DNA of 64,000 bases from Gammaproteobacteria bacterium (GCA_030832825.1 JAURIJ010000003.1:1-64000); one strand, 5' to 3'; positions 45,232-54,151 are shown, counted from the stretch's first letter. Translations and numbers: made by a program. Notes: generated by a model not told the origin, from the letters alone.

Positions 45232-45687
45232 TCAATGTTCAAACTTGTGAATCAGGCGGCGCACCAGCTGCAGAGAGATTTCCAGCTCTTCTACCGGCAC
45301 GTCGCCGGTGTTCTCGATGGCCCAAGGGTCCTGCACACTGCGTAGCGCCGTATAGGCCTCCTGTCCCGCGTCGGTCAGACTCACCAGCACCGAGCGCTTG
45401 TGATCAGGATTGGGTTGATAGAGCAGCAGGCCATCCCGTTCCATGACATCGCAGATGCGCTGGACAGCCTGCCTCGACTGCCCCAGCACGCGCGCGATGC
45501 CAGGCACCGTCATGCCGGAATGCGCGAGGGCCACGACGCCAATGACTTTCCAGCGCGCACTGGTCAGACCCAAGGCCTCGGCCATGCGGTCCCCTTCGGA
45601 GACCAGCAGCCCGTTCAGGCGAAACAGGGAGAGCACGAGATCGAGGAAGAGCTTGCGTTTAGGGGAATGTGCCACGGTAGCCTCCAT
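45232..45687 (-). CDS. MarR-family transcriptional regulator
   Basis: 151 residues from the ATG at 45687 (MEATVAHSPKRKLF); an ATG 15 bp upstream is open but lies in the candidate operator and lacks a ribosome binding site. The winged helix-turn-helix is clear (LTSARWKVIGVVALAHSGMTVPGIARVLGQSRQAVQRICDVMERDGLLLYQPNPDHKRSVLVSLTDAGQEA). No ligand can be inferred. It has its own promoter region, which it may autoregulate through the palindrome just upstream. Confidence 0.9.
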   Translation of the reverse strand: MEATVAHSPKRKLFLDLVLSLFRLNGLLVSEGDRMAEALGLTSARWKVIGVVALAHSGMTVPGIARVLGQSRQAVQRICDVMERDGLLLYQPNPDHKRSVLVSLTDAGQEAYTALRSVQDPWAIENTGDVPVEELEISLQLVRRLIHKFEH

Positions 45688-45700
45688 GCCCAGTCCGGGC

Positions 45701-45724
45701 ATAACAGCAGCATGTTGTCGTTAT
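45701..45724. promoter_or_regulatory. Imperfect 24-bp palindrome, candidate MarR operator
   Basis: Ends ATAAC and GTTAT, centre CATG; 18 of 24 positions are symmetric. It lies 13 bp before the regulator's preferred start and in the region shared with the divergent DUF4159 gene, as expected for an autoregulatory MarR site. Confidence 0.45.
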
Positions 45725-45884
45725 GCCGCAGTGTTGTCAATCTGGCGAGGAGCAGGTCCGACCAGCTGACGGTCTGGCGCGACAGTCGAGCCAGGATACG
45801 TCATCCGGCAACGCCACCTTGCCTTGCCAAGGCCCTGCCTGCACGGTAGCTTACGGGCATCGGGCAATCCCCGCGGAGCTCCCC

Positions 45885-46682
45885 ATGTCAGGCATCGGTC
45901 CCCGCCATTCCCCTCTCTGCGTGCTGGCCACGCTGACTGTTCTTGCCCTGAGCCTGGGCACCGCACCGACACTGGCCCAGCCACTCATCGACCCGTTCGT
46001 GCTCGACACCCATGACACGTCAGGAGAGTTCGCCTTCGTGCGCCTGCAGTACGAAAACTTATACGCTGATGGCTTTCGCTCCGGCACTTGGCGCACCGAC
46101 TTCCCCAGTGCCGATGCCAATTTCCTGCGCGGCGTCTCACGCCTCACCAATGTGCGCGTGATGAGCGAACCGATCGTGCTGCGCTTCGACGACGACGAGA
46201 TTTTCGACTATCCGTTCCTGTATGCGCTGGAGATGGGACGCAACGGCGGCCCGTTCTTCTCCCCTGCGGAACGCGAGAACATGCGCGAATACCTGTTGCG
46301 CGGGGGATTTCTGCTTATCGATGACTTCTGGGGAACGCGGCAGTGGGACAATTTTCACCGCGCCTTCGCGGAGGCTTTTCCAGACAGACCGATCATCGAG
46401 CTGCCACCGGATCACGAGATCTTCCGCAGCTATTACGACATCGACGGTCCGCAGATGATTCCGGTGATCGGCAACCCGGACAACTACCCGGAGCAGGACG
46501 TCGATCGCGCCACCAACCATGCCATCCTGGACGATGCGGGCCGGGTCATGGTGCTGATCAACTGGAACTCGGACATGGGCGACGGGTGGGAGCACACCTT
46601 CGACCCGAGCTACCCGACGCGCTTCGCCAACCTCGCCTATCAGCTGGGCATCAATTACCTGATCTATTCCCTGACGCATTGA
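45885..46682 (+). CDS. DUF4159 domain protein, exported
   Basis: 265 residues from the ATG at 45885 (MSGIGPRHSPLCVLATLTVL), with GGAG upstream; a signal peptide ends near LAQPL. The body is the DUF4159 family: FVRLQYENLYADGFRSGTWRTDFPSADANFLRGVSRLTN, then LREYLLRGGFLLIDDFWG and an INWNSDMGDGWEH segment. The fold resembles class I glutamine amidotransferases, but function is unknown. Its 3' end overlaps the convergent ChaN-like gene by 32 bp. Confidence 0.85.
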   Translation: MSGIGPRHSPLCVLATLTVLALSLGTAPTLAQPLIDPFVLDTHDTSGEFAFVRLQYENLYADGFRSGTWRTDFPSADANFLRGVSRLTNVRVMSEPIVLRFDDDEIFDYPFLYALEMGRNGGPFFSPAERENMREYLLRGGFLLIDDFWGTRQWDNFHRAFAEAFPDRPIIELPPDHEIFRSYYDIDGPQMIPVIGNPDNYPEQDVDRATNHAILDDAGRVMVLINWNSDMGDGWEHTFDPSYPTRFANLAYQLGINYLIYSLTH

Positions 46683-47619
46683 GGGCTGTCTGCTCCCGGC
46701 CCTCGCGCAGCGAGGCGCAGTAGTCCTGGGCCGACACGGCGGGGGAGAACCAGACGTAATCGTGCGGCAGAACCTCGACGAATTCCTGCAGATACTGCTG
46801 CGGCTCCATCCACTGCGCATTGACTTCCAGAACGCCCAGACTGAGCGCGTCAGCACCCTGCGCCAGATAATTGCTCACACCCAGATCGTGCCGTGCGTGG
46901 AAATTGCCGGCGATCAGCACTTTCACGCCGTCGGCATCTCCGCCAAGGCTGGCGGCCATGGCGGCATCGCGCGCCTGCTGCACCCGCACCATGGCAGGAA
47001 ACTGGCTCTGCCGCAGCATGCCGCAATGACTCTCGTCGATCTCGACATGCAGACGCTCCCGTTGTGCCTCTCCAAGGGCCTCAGCAACGGCCGGCTCCAG
47101 CGGTTCGGCATACACAGTCCGCATCTCGTCCATGCTGATGTTCGCCGCCCGCAGAGGAGTGCCTGCGCGAGTGACATCCAGCACGAGGGGGCCGTAAAGC
47201 GCCCAGTCCCAGCCATCGTCATCCCAGCGCAGATGAGCACGTACCGCCTCGTCTGACAGCAGATCGACGCCGTCAAGACTGTCCAGCGCCGACTGCTGAC
47301 TGGAGTCGAGCATCTCGAAGCTGACGAAAGCAAGCGAACGGGTGTCGGTCAGGGAGGCGAGGAGGCGGCGCTGAATGGCGTGGTGATCGGGGTTGTCGTG
47401 CTTTTCGCCAAGGATGGCGATGTCGGCTGTGCGCAAGGCGTGCAGCAATTCGTCCTCGCTGATGAAGCGTTGCCCGCGCACGTCCCAGATGCGCCCGACC
47501 AATGGATGCTCGAGCAGCAAAGGCGATTGCCACTGCGGGCCGGCGACAGGCGTCACAGCGCCCGAACTGCAGGCCGCCAGTATGCAGAATGAAACCAGCG
47601 TGGCGCACAATGTCTTCAT
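46651..47619 (-). CDS. ChaN/Tiki-like haem-binding lipoprotein
   Basis: 322 residues from the ATG at 47619 (MKTLCATLVSFCILAAC, lipidated at Cys17). It matches the ChaN family (haem-binding uptake, Tiki superfamily): ADIAILGEKHDNPDHHAIQRRLL near the start, FEMLDSSQQSAL, and GNFHARHDLGVSNYLAQ further on. Such outer-membrane lipoproteins bind haem or act as metal-dependent hydrolases. It probably shares a transcript with sixA upstream (16 bp gap). Confidence 0.85.
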   Translation of the reverse strand: MKTLCATLVSFCILAACSSGAVTPVAGPQWQSPLLLEHPLVGRIWDVRGQRFISEDELLHALRTADIAILGEKHDNPDHHAIQRRLLASLTDTRSLAFVSFEMLDSSQQSALDSLDGVDLLSDEAVRAHLRWDDDGWDWALYGPLVLDVTRAGTPLRAANISMDEMRTVYAEPLEPAVAEALGEAQRERLHVEIDESHCGMLRQSQFPAMVRVQQARDAAMAASLGGDADGVKVLIAGNFHARHDLGVSNYLAQGADALSLGVLEVNAQWMEPQQYLQEFVEVLPHDYVWFSPAVSAQDYCASLREGREQTALNASGNRSGN

Positions 47620-47635
47620 GGCAGTCCAGCTCCAG

Positions 47636-48130
47636 TCAGTCGGTATTTTTCGGGTACTCGAAACTGCGCAGGCTGCCGATGCCGGGGAGCAGCTCGGCCC
47701 AGTGCTCGATGGGCAACTCCAGCGTGACCAGCCCGCAGGTGGGAATATTGTCGATGCCGGCATGGGCGAGATCATTCGCCAGATCGGTGAGCGCCGGGTT
47801 GTGCGCCACGAGCATGGCGCTGGCGGCCGATTCGTCGAACAGACTGACCAGCTGCTGCAGCTTTGGACTGCCGGCCAGGTAGATCTGCCGATTCTCGATG
47901 ATCCCCTCAAGCGGCCTGCTCAGTGTTTCGCAGACAATGCGTGCGGTGCTGAGCGCGCGCAGCGCAGGACTGCTGACCACCATATCCGGAATCTCGCCGC
48001 GCGCCAGCAGGCGCGCGGCCATCTCCGGCGCTTCCTCGAGACCGCGCTCATCGAGGGGTCTGTCGAAATCCTTTTGCTCGGGCGCAGCCCAGCTCGATTT
48101 TGCGTGCCGCAGCAGATACAGCGTCTTCAT
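47636..48130 (-). CDS. sixA: Phosphohistidine phosphatase SixA
   Basis: 164 residues with the histidine phosphatase motif LLRHAKSSW (7-15, His9 catalytic), VSSPALRALSTARIV and the second histidine in LVAHNPALTDLAN. SixA removes phosphate from phosphohistidine of phosphotransfer proteins in the cytoplasm. It lies between the ggt terminator and the ChaN-like lipoprotein gene. Confidence 0.9.
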   Translation of the reverse strand: MKTLYLLRHAKSSWAAPEQKDFDRPLDERGLEEAPEMAARLLARGEIPDMVVSSPALRALSTARIVCETLSRPLEGIIENRQIYLAGSPKLQQLVSLFDESAASAMLVAHNPALTDLANDLAHAGIDNIPTCGLVTLELPIEHWAELLPGIGSLRSFEYPKNTD

Positions 48131-48234
48131 GAAGGGGAGACTATCCTCGACGGGCTGGCGCCCGTGACCGGCACAGGCGGGGAAAACGAGTTGCGGGGCA
48201 TTTTACGCGAATGGCCGGTGCTGGCCAGAAAAAG

Positions 48235-48270
48235 CGGCAAAAAAATGGGAAGACCCTTGCGAATCTTCCC
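48235..48270 (-). terminator. Terminator after ggt
   Basis: Arms GGGAAGA / TCTTCCC (48247-48253 and 48264-48270) with a 10-base loop; on the minus strand the stem is followed by ATTTTTTT. It lies 48 bp past the ggt stop and ends the oxidase-ggt operon. Confidence 0.75.
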
Positions 48271-48317
48271 AAAGAAACGTCACTACAACGTCTGTGAGAG
48301 TAATCAGGTACTGCGGT

Positions 48318-50042
48318 CTACCAGGCGGCTGCGCCGCCAACACTGCGGGGGTCCGAGGTCGCTTCGATCGTCTCGTCGCGAATCACGATGGAGTTGGCGT
48401 CGCCGAAAGCGAAGCCCGCCTCCCGGAAGCCGCGATGGCCCATGGACTCGAGCGTGGCACGCGTCTCGGCACTGATGGAGTCGCGCTCGAAGCGAATCTG
48501 ATCCGGCTTCCACTGGTGATAGAAGCGCGGACTGGCCACGGCCTCTTCCACCCCCATGCCATGATCTATCACGTTCATCACCACATGGAGAACGGTGTTG
48601 ATGATGGTGGAGCCGCCCGGCGAGCCGGTGACGAGCACGGTGGCGCCGTCCTTCACGACGATGGTGGGGGTCATGGAACTGAGCATGCGCTTGCCTGGCT
48701 CGATCTTGTTGGCCTCGCCACCCAGCAGGCCGTACATGTTCGGGCTGCCAGGCTTGGCCGAGAAGTCATCCATCTCGTTGTTGAGCAGGAAACCGGCGCC
48801 GGGCACCACGATGCGATTGCCATAGCTGCCGTTGAGCGTGGTGGTCACCGCCACCGCATTGCCCTGGCCATCCACTACAGAGTAGTGCGTGGTGTCCTGG
48901 CTCTCGCCTACCCAGTTGCCGGCGAAGATGGTTTCGCTGTCGCTGGCGGCCGCAGGGTTCATGTCCGCGAAACGTTCCACGGCGTAGTCCTTGCTGATCA
49001 GTTTGTCGATGGGCACGGGATAGAAATCTGGATCGCCCAAGTGCTCGGCGCGATCGGCGTAGGCGCGGCGCAGCGCTTCCACCATCAGATGCACCGTCTG
49101 CGAGCTGCCCCAGCCCAACGTGCCGATCTCATAGGGTTCCAACATGTTGAGGATCTGCATCAGCACCACGCCGCCGGAGGAAGGCGGCGGCATGGACCAG
49201 ATCTCGTAGCCACGGTAGTCGCCCCGGATCGGCTCGCGCCAGACCACGTCGTAGGTCTGCAGGTCCTCGTGACTGATCAGGCCGCCATTGCGCTGCATCT
49301 CGGCCACGATCATGTCGGCGGTCGGGCCCTTGTAGAAGCCGTCACGCCCTTGCGCCGAGATGCGCTTGAGCGCCTCCGCCAGATCGCGCTGCACGAAACG
49401 ATCCCCGGCGCGATACGGCGCGCCATCCCGTGTGAATACTGCGAGGGAGGCTGCATGACGCTCGAAGTAAGGCATGGTGTCATTGAAATCGCCGGCCAGG
49501 TCGTCGTTCAGGATGAATCCTTCCTCTGCCAGCGCGATGGCCGGTGCCAGTACCTGCTCCCGGGTCATGGTGCCGTGTTTCTCGAGGGCATCGAGCATGC
49601 CGGCCACGGATCCAGGGACGCCTGCGGCCTGCAGACTGAACAGCGACATCTCACGATCCACGTCGCCATTGGCATCCAGGAACATGTCAGTGCTTGCCGC
49701 CAGCGGGGCTTTCTCCCGGTGATCCTGCGTCAGCACCTCGCCATTGGCCAGACGCATGACGATGAATCCGCCACCGCCGATATTGCCGGCCGACGGATAG
49801 GTGACCGCAAGCGCGAAGCCCACGGCCACAGCGGCATCGATCGCATTGCCCCCCTGCCGCAGGATCTCGACACCCACCTCGGAGGCCAGCGCCGAACGCG
49901 AGCTGACAGCGCCATGGCTGCCCGTGACGGTATTCGCCAGTGCTGCACCACCAAAGCCCTGGAGCACCACCAGCACGATGGCCAGCAGGCGGAACGCAGG
50001 GCGGCGCAGACGCAGACCCGACAATGAACGGATGGAAGACAT
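48318..50042 (-). CDS. ggt: Gamma-glutamyltransferase
   Basis: 574 residues from the ATG at 50042 (AGAGGAG upstream), with a signal peptide ending near ALANT. The autocatalytic cleavage site and nucleophile are in SQDTTHYSVVD: the first Thr (384) becomes the N-terminus of the small subunit. Arg109 (DHREKAP) and the PPPSSGG and SSMTPTIV motifs are present. In the periplasm it cleaves gamma-glutamyl bonds (glutathione, gamma-glutamyl peptides or amines). It starts 29 bp after the Tat-exported oxidase and shares its promoter. Confidence 0.95.
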   Translation of the reverse strand: MSSIRSLSGLRLRRPAFRLLAIVLVVLQGFGGAALANTVTGSHGAVSSRSALASEVGVEILRQGGNAIDAAVAVGFALAVTYPSAGNIGGGGFIVMRLANGEVLTQDHREKAPLAASTDMFLDANGDVDREMSLFSLQAAGVPGSVAGMLDALEKHGTMTREQVLAPAIALAEEGFILNDDLAGDFNDTMPYFERHAASLAVFTRDGAPYRAGDRFVQRDLAEALKRISAQGRDGFYKGPTADMIVAEMQRNGGLISHEDLQTYDVVWREPIRGDYRGYEIWSMPPPSSGGVVLMQILNMLEPYEIGTLGWGSSQTVHLMVEALRRAYADRAEHLGDPDFYPVPIDKLISKDYAVERFADMNPAAASDSETIFAGNWVGESQDTTHYSVVDGQGNAVAVTTTLNGSYGNRIVVPGAGFLLNNEMDDFSAKPGSPNMYGLLGGEANKIEPGKRMLSSMTPTIVVKDGATVLVTGSPGGSTIINTVLHVVMNVIDHGMGVEEAVASPRFYHQWKPDQIRFERDSISAETRATLESMGHRGFREAGFAFGDANSIVIRDETIEATSDPRSVGGAAAW

Positions 50043-50071
50043 GGCTTGCTCCTCTGACCCAGACGGGTCTG

Positions 50072-51640
50072 TCAGGCTGTCGCCTCGGCACGGACGCGGG
50101 CGTCCAGGTCGGCCAGGGCCACGTGTGCGGACTGGATCGCACTCTCCATCCAGGCCGTGTGCTTGCTGACCTGGTCCCCGATGCACCAGTAGCGGCCGTC
50201 CACGGAGTTCTGCAGACGAGTGAAGATCGCTTCCTCTTCCGGTGTCTCCACATTCCAGCGGGCGGAGCAGCCCAGCATGTAGTTCATGCGGTGCCACGCG
50301 ATGGTGATGCCCTTCTCGACCTGCTGACGGTAATCGGCGTGCACCTTCTCGCCCTGGGAGATCATCGCCTCGATACGCTGTTCCTGGGTCATGCGGGTGA
50401 AGGGCATGCCATTGCCGTAATCATAGGCGGCGAGCACAACGCCCTTGGCCTGGTGAATGCCGTGCGGCGGATACCAGATCTGACGGATGGGCTGGTTGGT
50501 CCAGCTGATGCCGCCGTAGATGCCCTGCTTCTCCCAGAACCGCTCCTTGGCCTGGAAGGCGCCCTTGTAGGCAGTGCCGCGACGGATGTACTTCATTGCC
50601 TGCAAGTAGTCGGCGGGCAGGTTGTTCGTGATGCCACTCATGAAGTGGCTGGGGATGCAGTTGAAACAGTAGTCGGCCTCGATGGCGTGAGTCTGACCGT
50701 CCTGGCGGTATTCCACGGTGACGCCACTGTCGGTCAGCGTGGTGCTGAGCACGAAGGCACGGTACTTGATCTTGCCTTCGAGCTGGCGCGTGAAGCCGGC
50801 CGGGATGCGGTCCATGCCGCCCTTGGGCTGCATCAGCATGGGGCCGGTCTCGCCCTCGTTGTCACTGAGCACCTGACGCGCGGCATTGGCACGCAGCAGA
50901 TTGCGGACATCGATCATGTCCTTCTGCACCGTATGCGTCACATAGTTGCCGGAGGCGTAACCGGCGCGTGTGCTGCCGGTGTAGCGATTGTCGGGACCCA
51001 GATCACCGAAGGCACGGATCATGTTCATGACCAAGCCGGCCTCTTCGTCGGTGAAGGGCTGGTCCAGTTCCAGGTCGGTCATGGCCTTGGACATCAGCTC
51101 CGCCATGAAGCCACGCACGTTCGTGGTGAATTCGGCGTTGCGGATGGGCTTGCCGCCCATGATGTTGTCATCCTGTATCCAGGCCATCTTGTTTTCGTTG
51201 ATGAACAGCTCGAGCTCGACACCCAGCTCCTTGCAGTAGTGCAGGACATTGCTGTGGGTGCTGGGGATGCGGGCGGCGCCGGCGTTGAAGAACATATGCG
51301 GTTCGTCGTCCCATTCGCAGTACTGCGGATTGCCGATCTCGTCGATCAGGGTGCCTGCGCGTACCGTGAAGATGCGTCCGCCAGCCCGGTGCGACCCCTC
51401 CAGCACCGTGCAGTCGTAGCCGGCCTTGCCCAGCTCGTACGCGACAGTCAAACCGGAAATGCCGGCGCCAAGGATCACCACCTTCTTGTACTGGTTCGCC
51501 AGACGCAGCAGATTGGGCACCGACGCCGAGGCACTCGCGGGGATCATGCCCAGCGCCCCGGTAATGCCAAGGATGGCAGCGGTGCCACCAGTGGCGGCGA
51601 TCAGGTTCAGGAATTCTCGACGACTAACGGGTTTGTTCAC
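50072..51640 (-). CDS. Tat-exported flavin amine oxidase, L-amino-acid oxidase-like
   Basis: 522 residues starting at a GTG at 51640 with AGAGGA upstream. A Tat signal (SRREFLNLIAATGG) implies export after FAD loading. The dinucleotide motif is VVILGAGISGLTVAYELGKAGYDCTVLEGSHRAGGR (54-89). GAARIP (121-126) matches the GPMR-P motif of L-amino-acid oxidases, where the arginine (Arg124) holds the substrate carboxylate. The C-terminal flavin motif is YWCIGDQVSKHTAWMESAIQSA. It should oxidise an amino acid or amine to an imine plus reduced electron acceptor in the periplasm. Exact substrate is inferred, not shown. Confidence 0.8.
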   Translation of the reverse strand: MNKPVSRREFLNLIAATGGTAAILGITGALGMIPASASASVPNLLRLANQYKKVVILGAGISGLTVAYELGKAGYDCTVLEGSHRAGGRIFTVRAGTLIDEIGNPQYCEWDDEPHMFFNAGAARIPSTHSNVLHYCKELGVELELFINENKMAWIQDDNIMGGKPIRNAEFTTNVRGFMAELMSKAMTDLELDQPFTDEEAGLVMNMIRAFGDLGPDNRYTGSTRAGYASGNYVTHTVQKDMIDVRNLLRANAARQVLSDNEGETGPMLMQPKGGMDRIPAGFTRQLEGKIKYRAFVLSTTLTDSGVTVEYRQDGQTHAIEADYCFNCIPSHFMSGITNNLPADYLQAMKYIRRGTAYKGAFQAKERFWEKQGIYGGISWTNQPIRQIWYPPHGIHQAKGVVLAAYDYGNGMPFTRMTQEQRIEAMISQGEKVHADYRQQVEKGITIAWHRMNYMLGCSARWNVETPEEEAIFTRLQNSVDGRYWCIGDQVSKHTAWMESAIQSAHVALADLDARVRAEATA

Positions 51641-51949
51641 GGACTGGTCCTCTTGTGGTTCGATGCGACTACGATGCGACTTGACAAGCTGGCGAAGCTG
51701 CACGCCGACTTGGACAGGGGTGCATGCGGGTATTCGACAGCTTCCGATTAAACCGGCCAGGTTGGCAAAAGTCCTCCCAAAAATCTTCTGAAAACCTACT
51801 AAATCCCCTGCCACCGAGGCTTTGCGCGCGGCTCTGCCGCCTGCACCCTCCTTGACCCAGAAGGCTTTCTGCGCTCTACTTCCGGCCAACGCAGACCCTT
51901 CCGACAACGCGGACGAATCCGGTCCATACACTCGAAAAACGGTTTCACC
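51641..51949. other. Divergent promoter region of the oxidase operon and its regulator
   Basis: About 309 bp. It contains the three 11-bp direct repeats (51765-51797) and a -10-like TTTAAT on the minus strand about 15 bp further on. The part nearer the regulator (51800-51949) shows no clear promoter. No gene is apparent. Confidence 0.55.
51765..51797 (-). promoter_or_regulatory. Three 11-bp direct repeats upstream of the oxidase-ggt operon
   Basis: Read on the minus strand: AGGTTTTCAGA, AGATTTTTGGG, AGGACTTTTGC in tandem. They end near where a -35 would lie, 15 bp before TTTAAT, and about 125 bp before the oxidase start. Bases 51768-51797 match the element at 54119-54148 at 27 of 30 positions. 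Helical-turn spacing of direct repeats is what PhoB/OmpR-type winged helices recognise. Confidence 0.75.
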
Positions 51950-54022
51950 GTGGCATCCGACAAGACAAACAAATACAGGATCGGCGACTGGGACGTGTCG
52001 CTCACCTCTTGCACCCTCGCTCAGGGCGACGTCGAAGTGAAAGTCACCCCGCGCAGCATGGACGTGCTGGACTGCCTGGCGCAGCAGCCCGGGGATGTCA
52101 TCAGCCACGAGGAACTGCTTGGCCGCTTCTGGCTGGGCACCTTTGCCTCCGATCATGCCGTGCACAAGGCCATCGCCGAACTGCGCAGCGCGCTGGGCGA
52201 CGATGCCCATCAACCACGCTACATCCGCACCATTCCGAAGCGCGGCTACTCCCTCATCGCAGAGGTGATCCGCCCGCAGACCTCCGTCGACACCCCCGTC
52301 GAGTCACCGCCCCTTTATGCCGGGCCAGCGCCCTGGCATGTCTTGCAGGATAAGCGCGTGCTCGCGAGTATCGGTGCCGCCGTGGTGACGCTTGCCCTGC
52401 TCGTCTGGCCCGGCAGCAATGTCGTCAGCGACAAGGACGAAGTGGTGCGCCTTGCCGTGCTGCCCTTCGTCAATCGCGGCCTCAACACCGAAAACCAGTT
52501 CCTCACGGACGGGCTGCGCGAATCCCTGGTGGATGGCCTTTCCAAGCTCAGTCACATGGAGGTCCTCTCCCCGGCCCGCGGCCTGGCGGACAACGAGGAG
52601 AACCGCCGCTCCGAGCGCATTGCTGACCGCGGGCGTGACTTGAATGCCGACCACGTGTTGCACGGCAGCGTGCAGACCGCTGAAGGGCGCATGCGAGTGA
52701 CGGTGCAGCTGACGCGTGCCAGCGACGGCGTGCATCAATATTCCGAGCAGTTCGACCTGCCCATCGAGGATCTGTTCGGCCTGCAGGACCAGATCGTGTC
52801 CAATGTCGTCAGCGCGCTGAGCGTGCATCTCGATGAGGAAGAACGCCGCCAGATGCTGGACTGGGGCACCACCGATGCCATCGCCTACGAGCGCTTCCTG
52901 CGTGCCGAGTTCTACTACAACCAGTTCAGCCCCGACGACTTCCAGCGGGCCATCGACTATTACCTCTCCGCGCTGGAAGCAGATCCGGACTTCATCAACG
53001 CCTATCAGGGGGCAGCAACGGCCGCCAACAACATGGCCGTCTACAGCGGCAGCGCGCGTATCGCCGAACTGACTGAGCTGATCAGCAGCATCCACCGGGA
53101 AGTCGCCCGTCTGGCGCCGGACAGCGAGGCCCTGCAGTCCATCAATGAAATGAAGCTGCGCATGAGCGGCACCAGCCAGATCCAGCAGGAGATGCAACTG
53201 CGCGAGCAGATTCTGTCCGGTAAGCCCCCGGGCTATGCCATGGCCCACTATGCCCTGTTCCTGATTGGCGCACGGATGTACGAGGAAGCCTCCCAATTCC
53301 TGGATCGCGCCAGCGATGTAGGCCCGTTCGAGATCTCGCCCGATGAAGCGTGGAGCTACCGCAGCAACATTCAGGCACCGCGCGCCATGCTGCTGTCGGC
53401 CAAGGGTCAGTTGCAGGAGCGCCCCTACCATGTGGGCTTCCTGGGCACGGTCGCCACCAATCTGGCGCTGGCAGGCGACTTCCGCCAGGCCGAGATGTTC
53501 CTGAACCGGCAGCGCGATGTGGACAAGGACGGCCTGCTGGCACATTACAGCGAGGCGGTCATCGGGTTCCTCAGCGGCGAGATCCTGCTGGGCAACAAGG
53601 CGTATCACGCCATCATGGACGCCGACGAGGACCACAATTTCACCAAGGGCGCCCTCAGCTTCATGCTGGGTGACGTGGAGACGGGCGTCGAGCTGTGGCG
53701 GCACATTCCGCCGCTGCAGAAACGCCGCCTGTTCAATGTCACTCACAGCGCCGAGAAGTACTTCCCTCCCGCCGTTCTGGAAGACCCGCGCTACCTGGCC
53801 GTGCTGGAGGAACTGGATTTCGGCATTTCCTGGCAGCGTCGGCTGATGGAGGGCGTCATGGCCATGCAGCCCATGACCGGCGTGGCTCTCAGCGAACCCG
53901 CCCGTGCTGCCTACGAGGCCGGGACCTTCATGTCTCGCAACAGCCTCTGGAGCGAGGAAGACTGGGCCGAACTGGAGTCCCGCAAGCTCGCCGGCATGCA
54001 GGCCCAGAACATCCTCGACTGA
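51950..54022 (+). CDS. Membrane-anchored CadC-like transcriptional regulator with TPR-rich periplasmic domain
   Basis: 690 residues from a GTG at 51950. An OmpR-type winged helix occupies about 8-106 (VTPRSMDVLDCLAQQPGDVISHEELL, then SDHAVHKAIAELRSALGDD and the wing RYIRTIPKRGYSL). One membrane helix follows (about 137-153). The outer part begins with a TolB-like fold (LAVLPFVNRG, then LNADHVLHGSVQ) and continues with helical TPR-type repeats. This is a one-component regulator that binds DNA from the membrane and senses on the periplasmic side. Its neighbours, the oxidase operon and the TonB receptor, carry matching direct repeats and are its probable targets. Confidence 0.85.
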   Translation: MASDKTNKYRIGDWDVSLTSCTLAQGDVEVKVTPRSMDVLDCLAQQPGDVISHEELLGRFWLGTFASDHAVHKAIAELRSALGDDAHQPRYIRTIPKRGYSLIAEVIRPQTSVDTPVESPPLYAGPAPWHVLQDKRVLASIGAAVVTLALLVWPGSNVVSDKDEVVRLAVLPFVNRGLNTENQFLTDGLRESLVDGLSKLSHMEVLSPARGLADNEENRRSERIADRGRDLNADHVLHGSVQTAEGRMRVTVQLTRASDGVHQYSEQFDLPIEDLFGLQDQIVSNVVSALSVHLDEEERRQMLDWGTTDAIAYERFLRAEFYYNQFSPDDFQRAIDYYLSALEADPDFINAYQGAATAANNMAVYSGSARIAELTELISSIHREVARLAPDSEALQSINEMKLRMSGTSQIQQEMQLREQILSGKPPGYAMAHYALFLIGARMYEEASQFLDRASDVGPFEISPDEAWSYRSNIQAPRAMLLSAKGQLQERPYHVGFLGTVATNLALAGDFRQAEMFLNRQRDVDKDGLLAHYSEAVIGFLSGEILLGNKAYHAIMDADEDHNFTKGALSFMLGDVETGVELWRHIPPLQKRRLFNVTHSAEKYFPPAVLEDPRYLAVLEELDFGISWQRRLMEGVMAMQPMTGVALSEPARAAYEAGTFMSRNSLWSEEDWAELESRKLAGMQAQNILD

Positions 54023-54118
54023 CCCCCCCACACGATTCACAGGACTCTGCGCGCCAGCCTCCCAGTCGCTTGCCATTGCCTGAAAACCCAATGAATTCAA
54101 ACCTCGAACAGTTATGGG

Positions 54119-54151
54119 AGGTATTCAGAAGGTTTTTAGGAGGACTTTGCA
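54119..54151 (+). promoter_or_regulatory. Three 11-bp direct repeats upstream of the TonB receptor
   Basis: AGGTATTCAGA, AGGTTTTTAGG, AGGACTTTGCA in tandem, 110 bp before the receptor start, with GATAAT 16 bp after GGACTTT as a possible -10. The spacing and orientation relative to the gene mirror the copy at 51765-51797. It is the best candidate binding site for the regulator encoded between them. Confidence 0.75.

Noticed and set aside
48318-50297. A longer gamma-glutamyltransferase start at 50297
   Set aside because: It would overlap the oxidase coding region by over 200 bp and bury the signal peptide. The ATG at 50042 has a strong ribosome binding site.
50072-52213. Extending the oxidase upstream to a 713-residue protein
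   Set aside because: The extension would precede a Tat signal that must be N-terminal, and would run through the shared direct repeats. The GTG at 51640 with its ribosome binding site is the better start.
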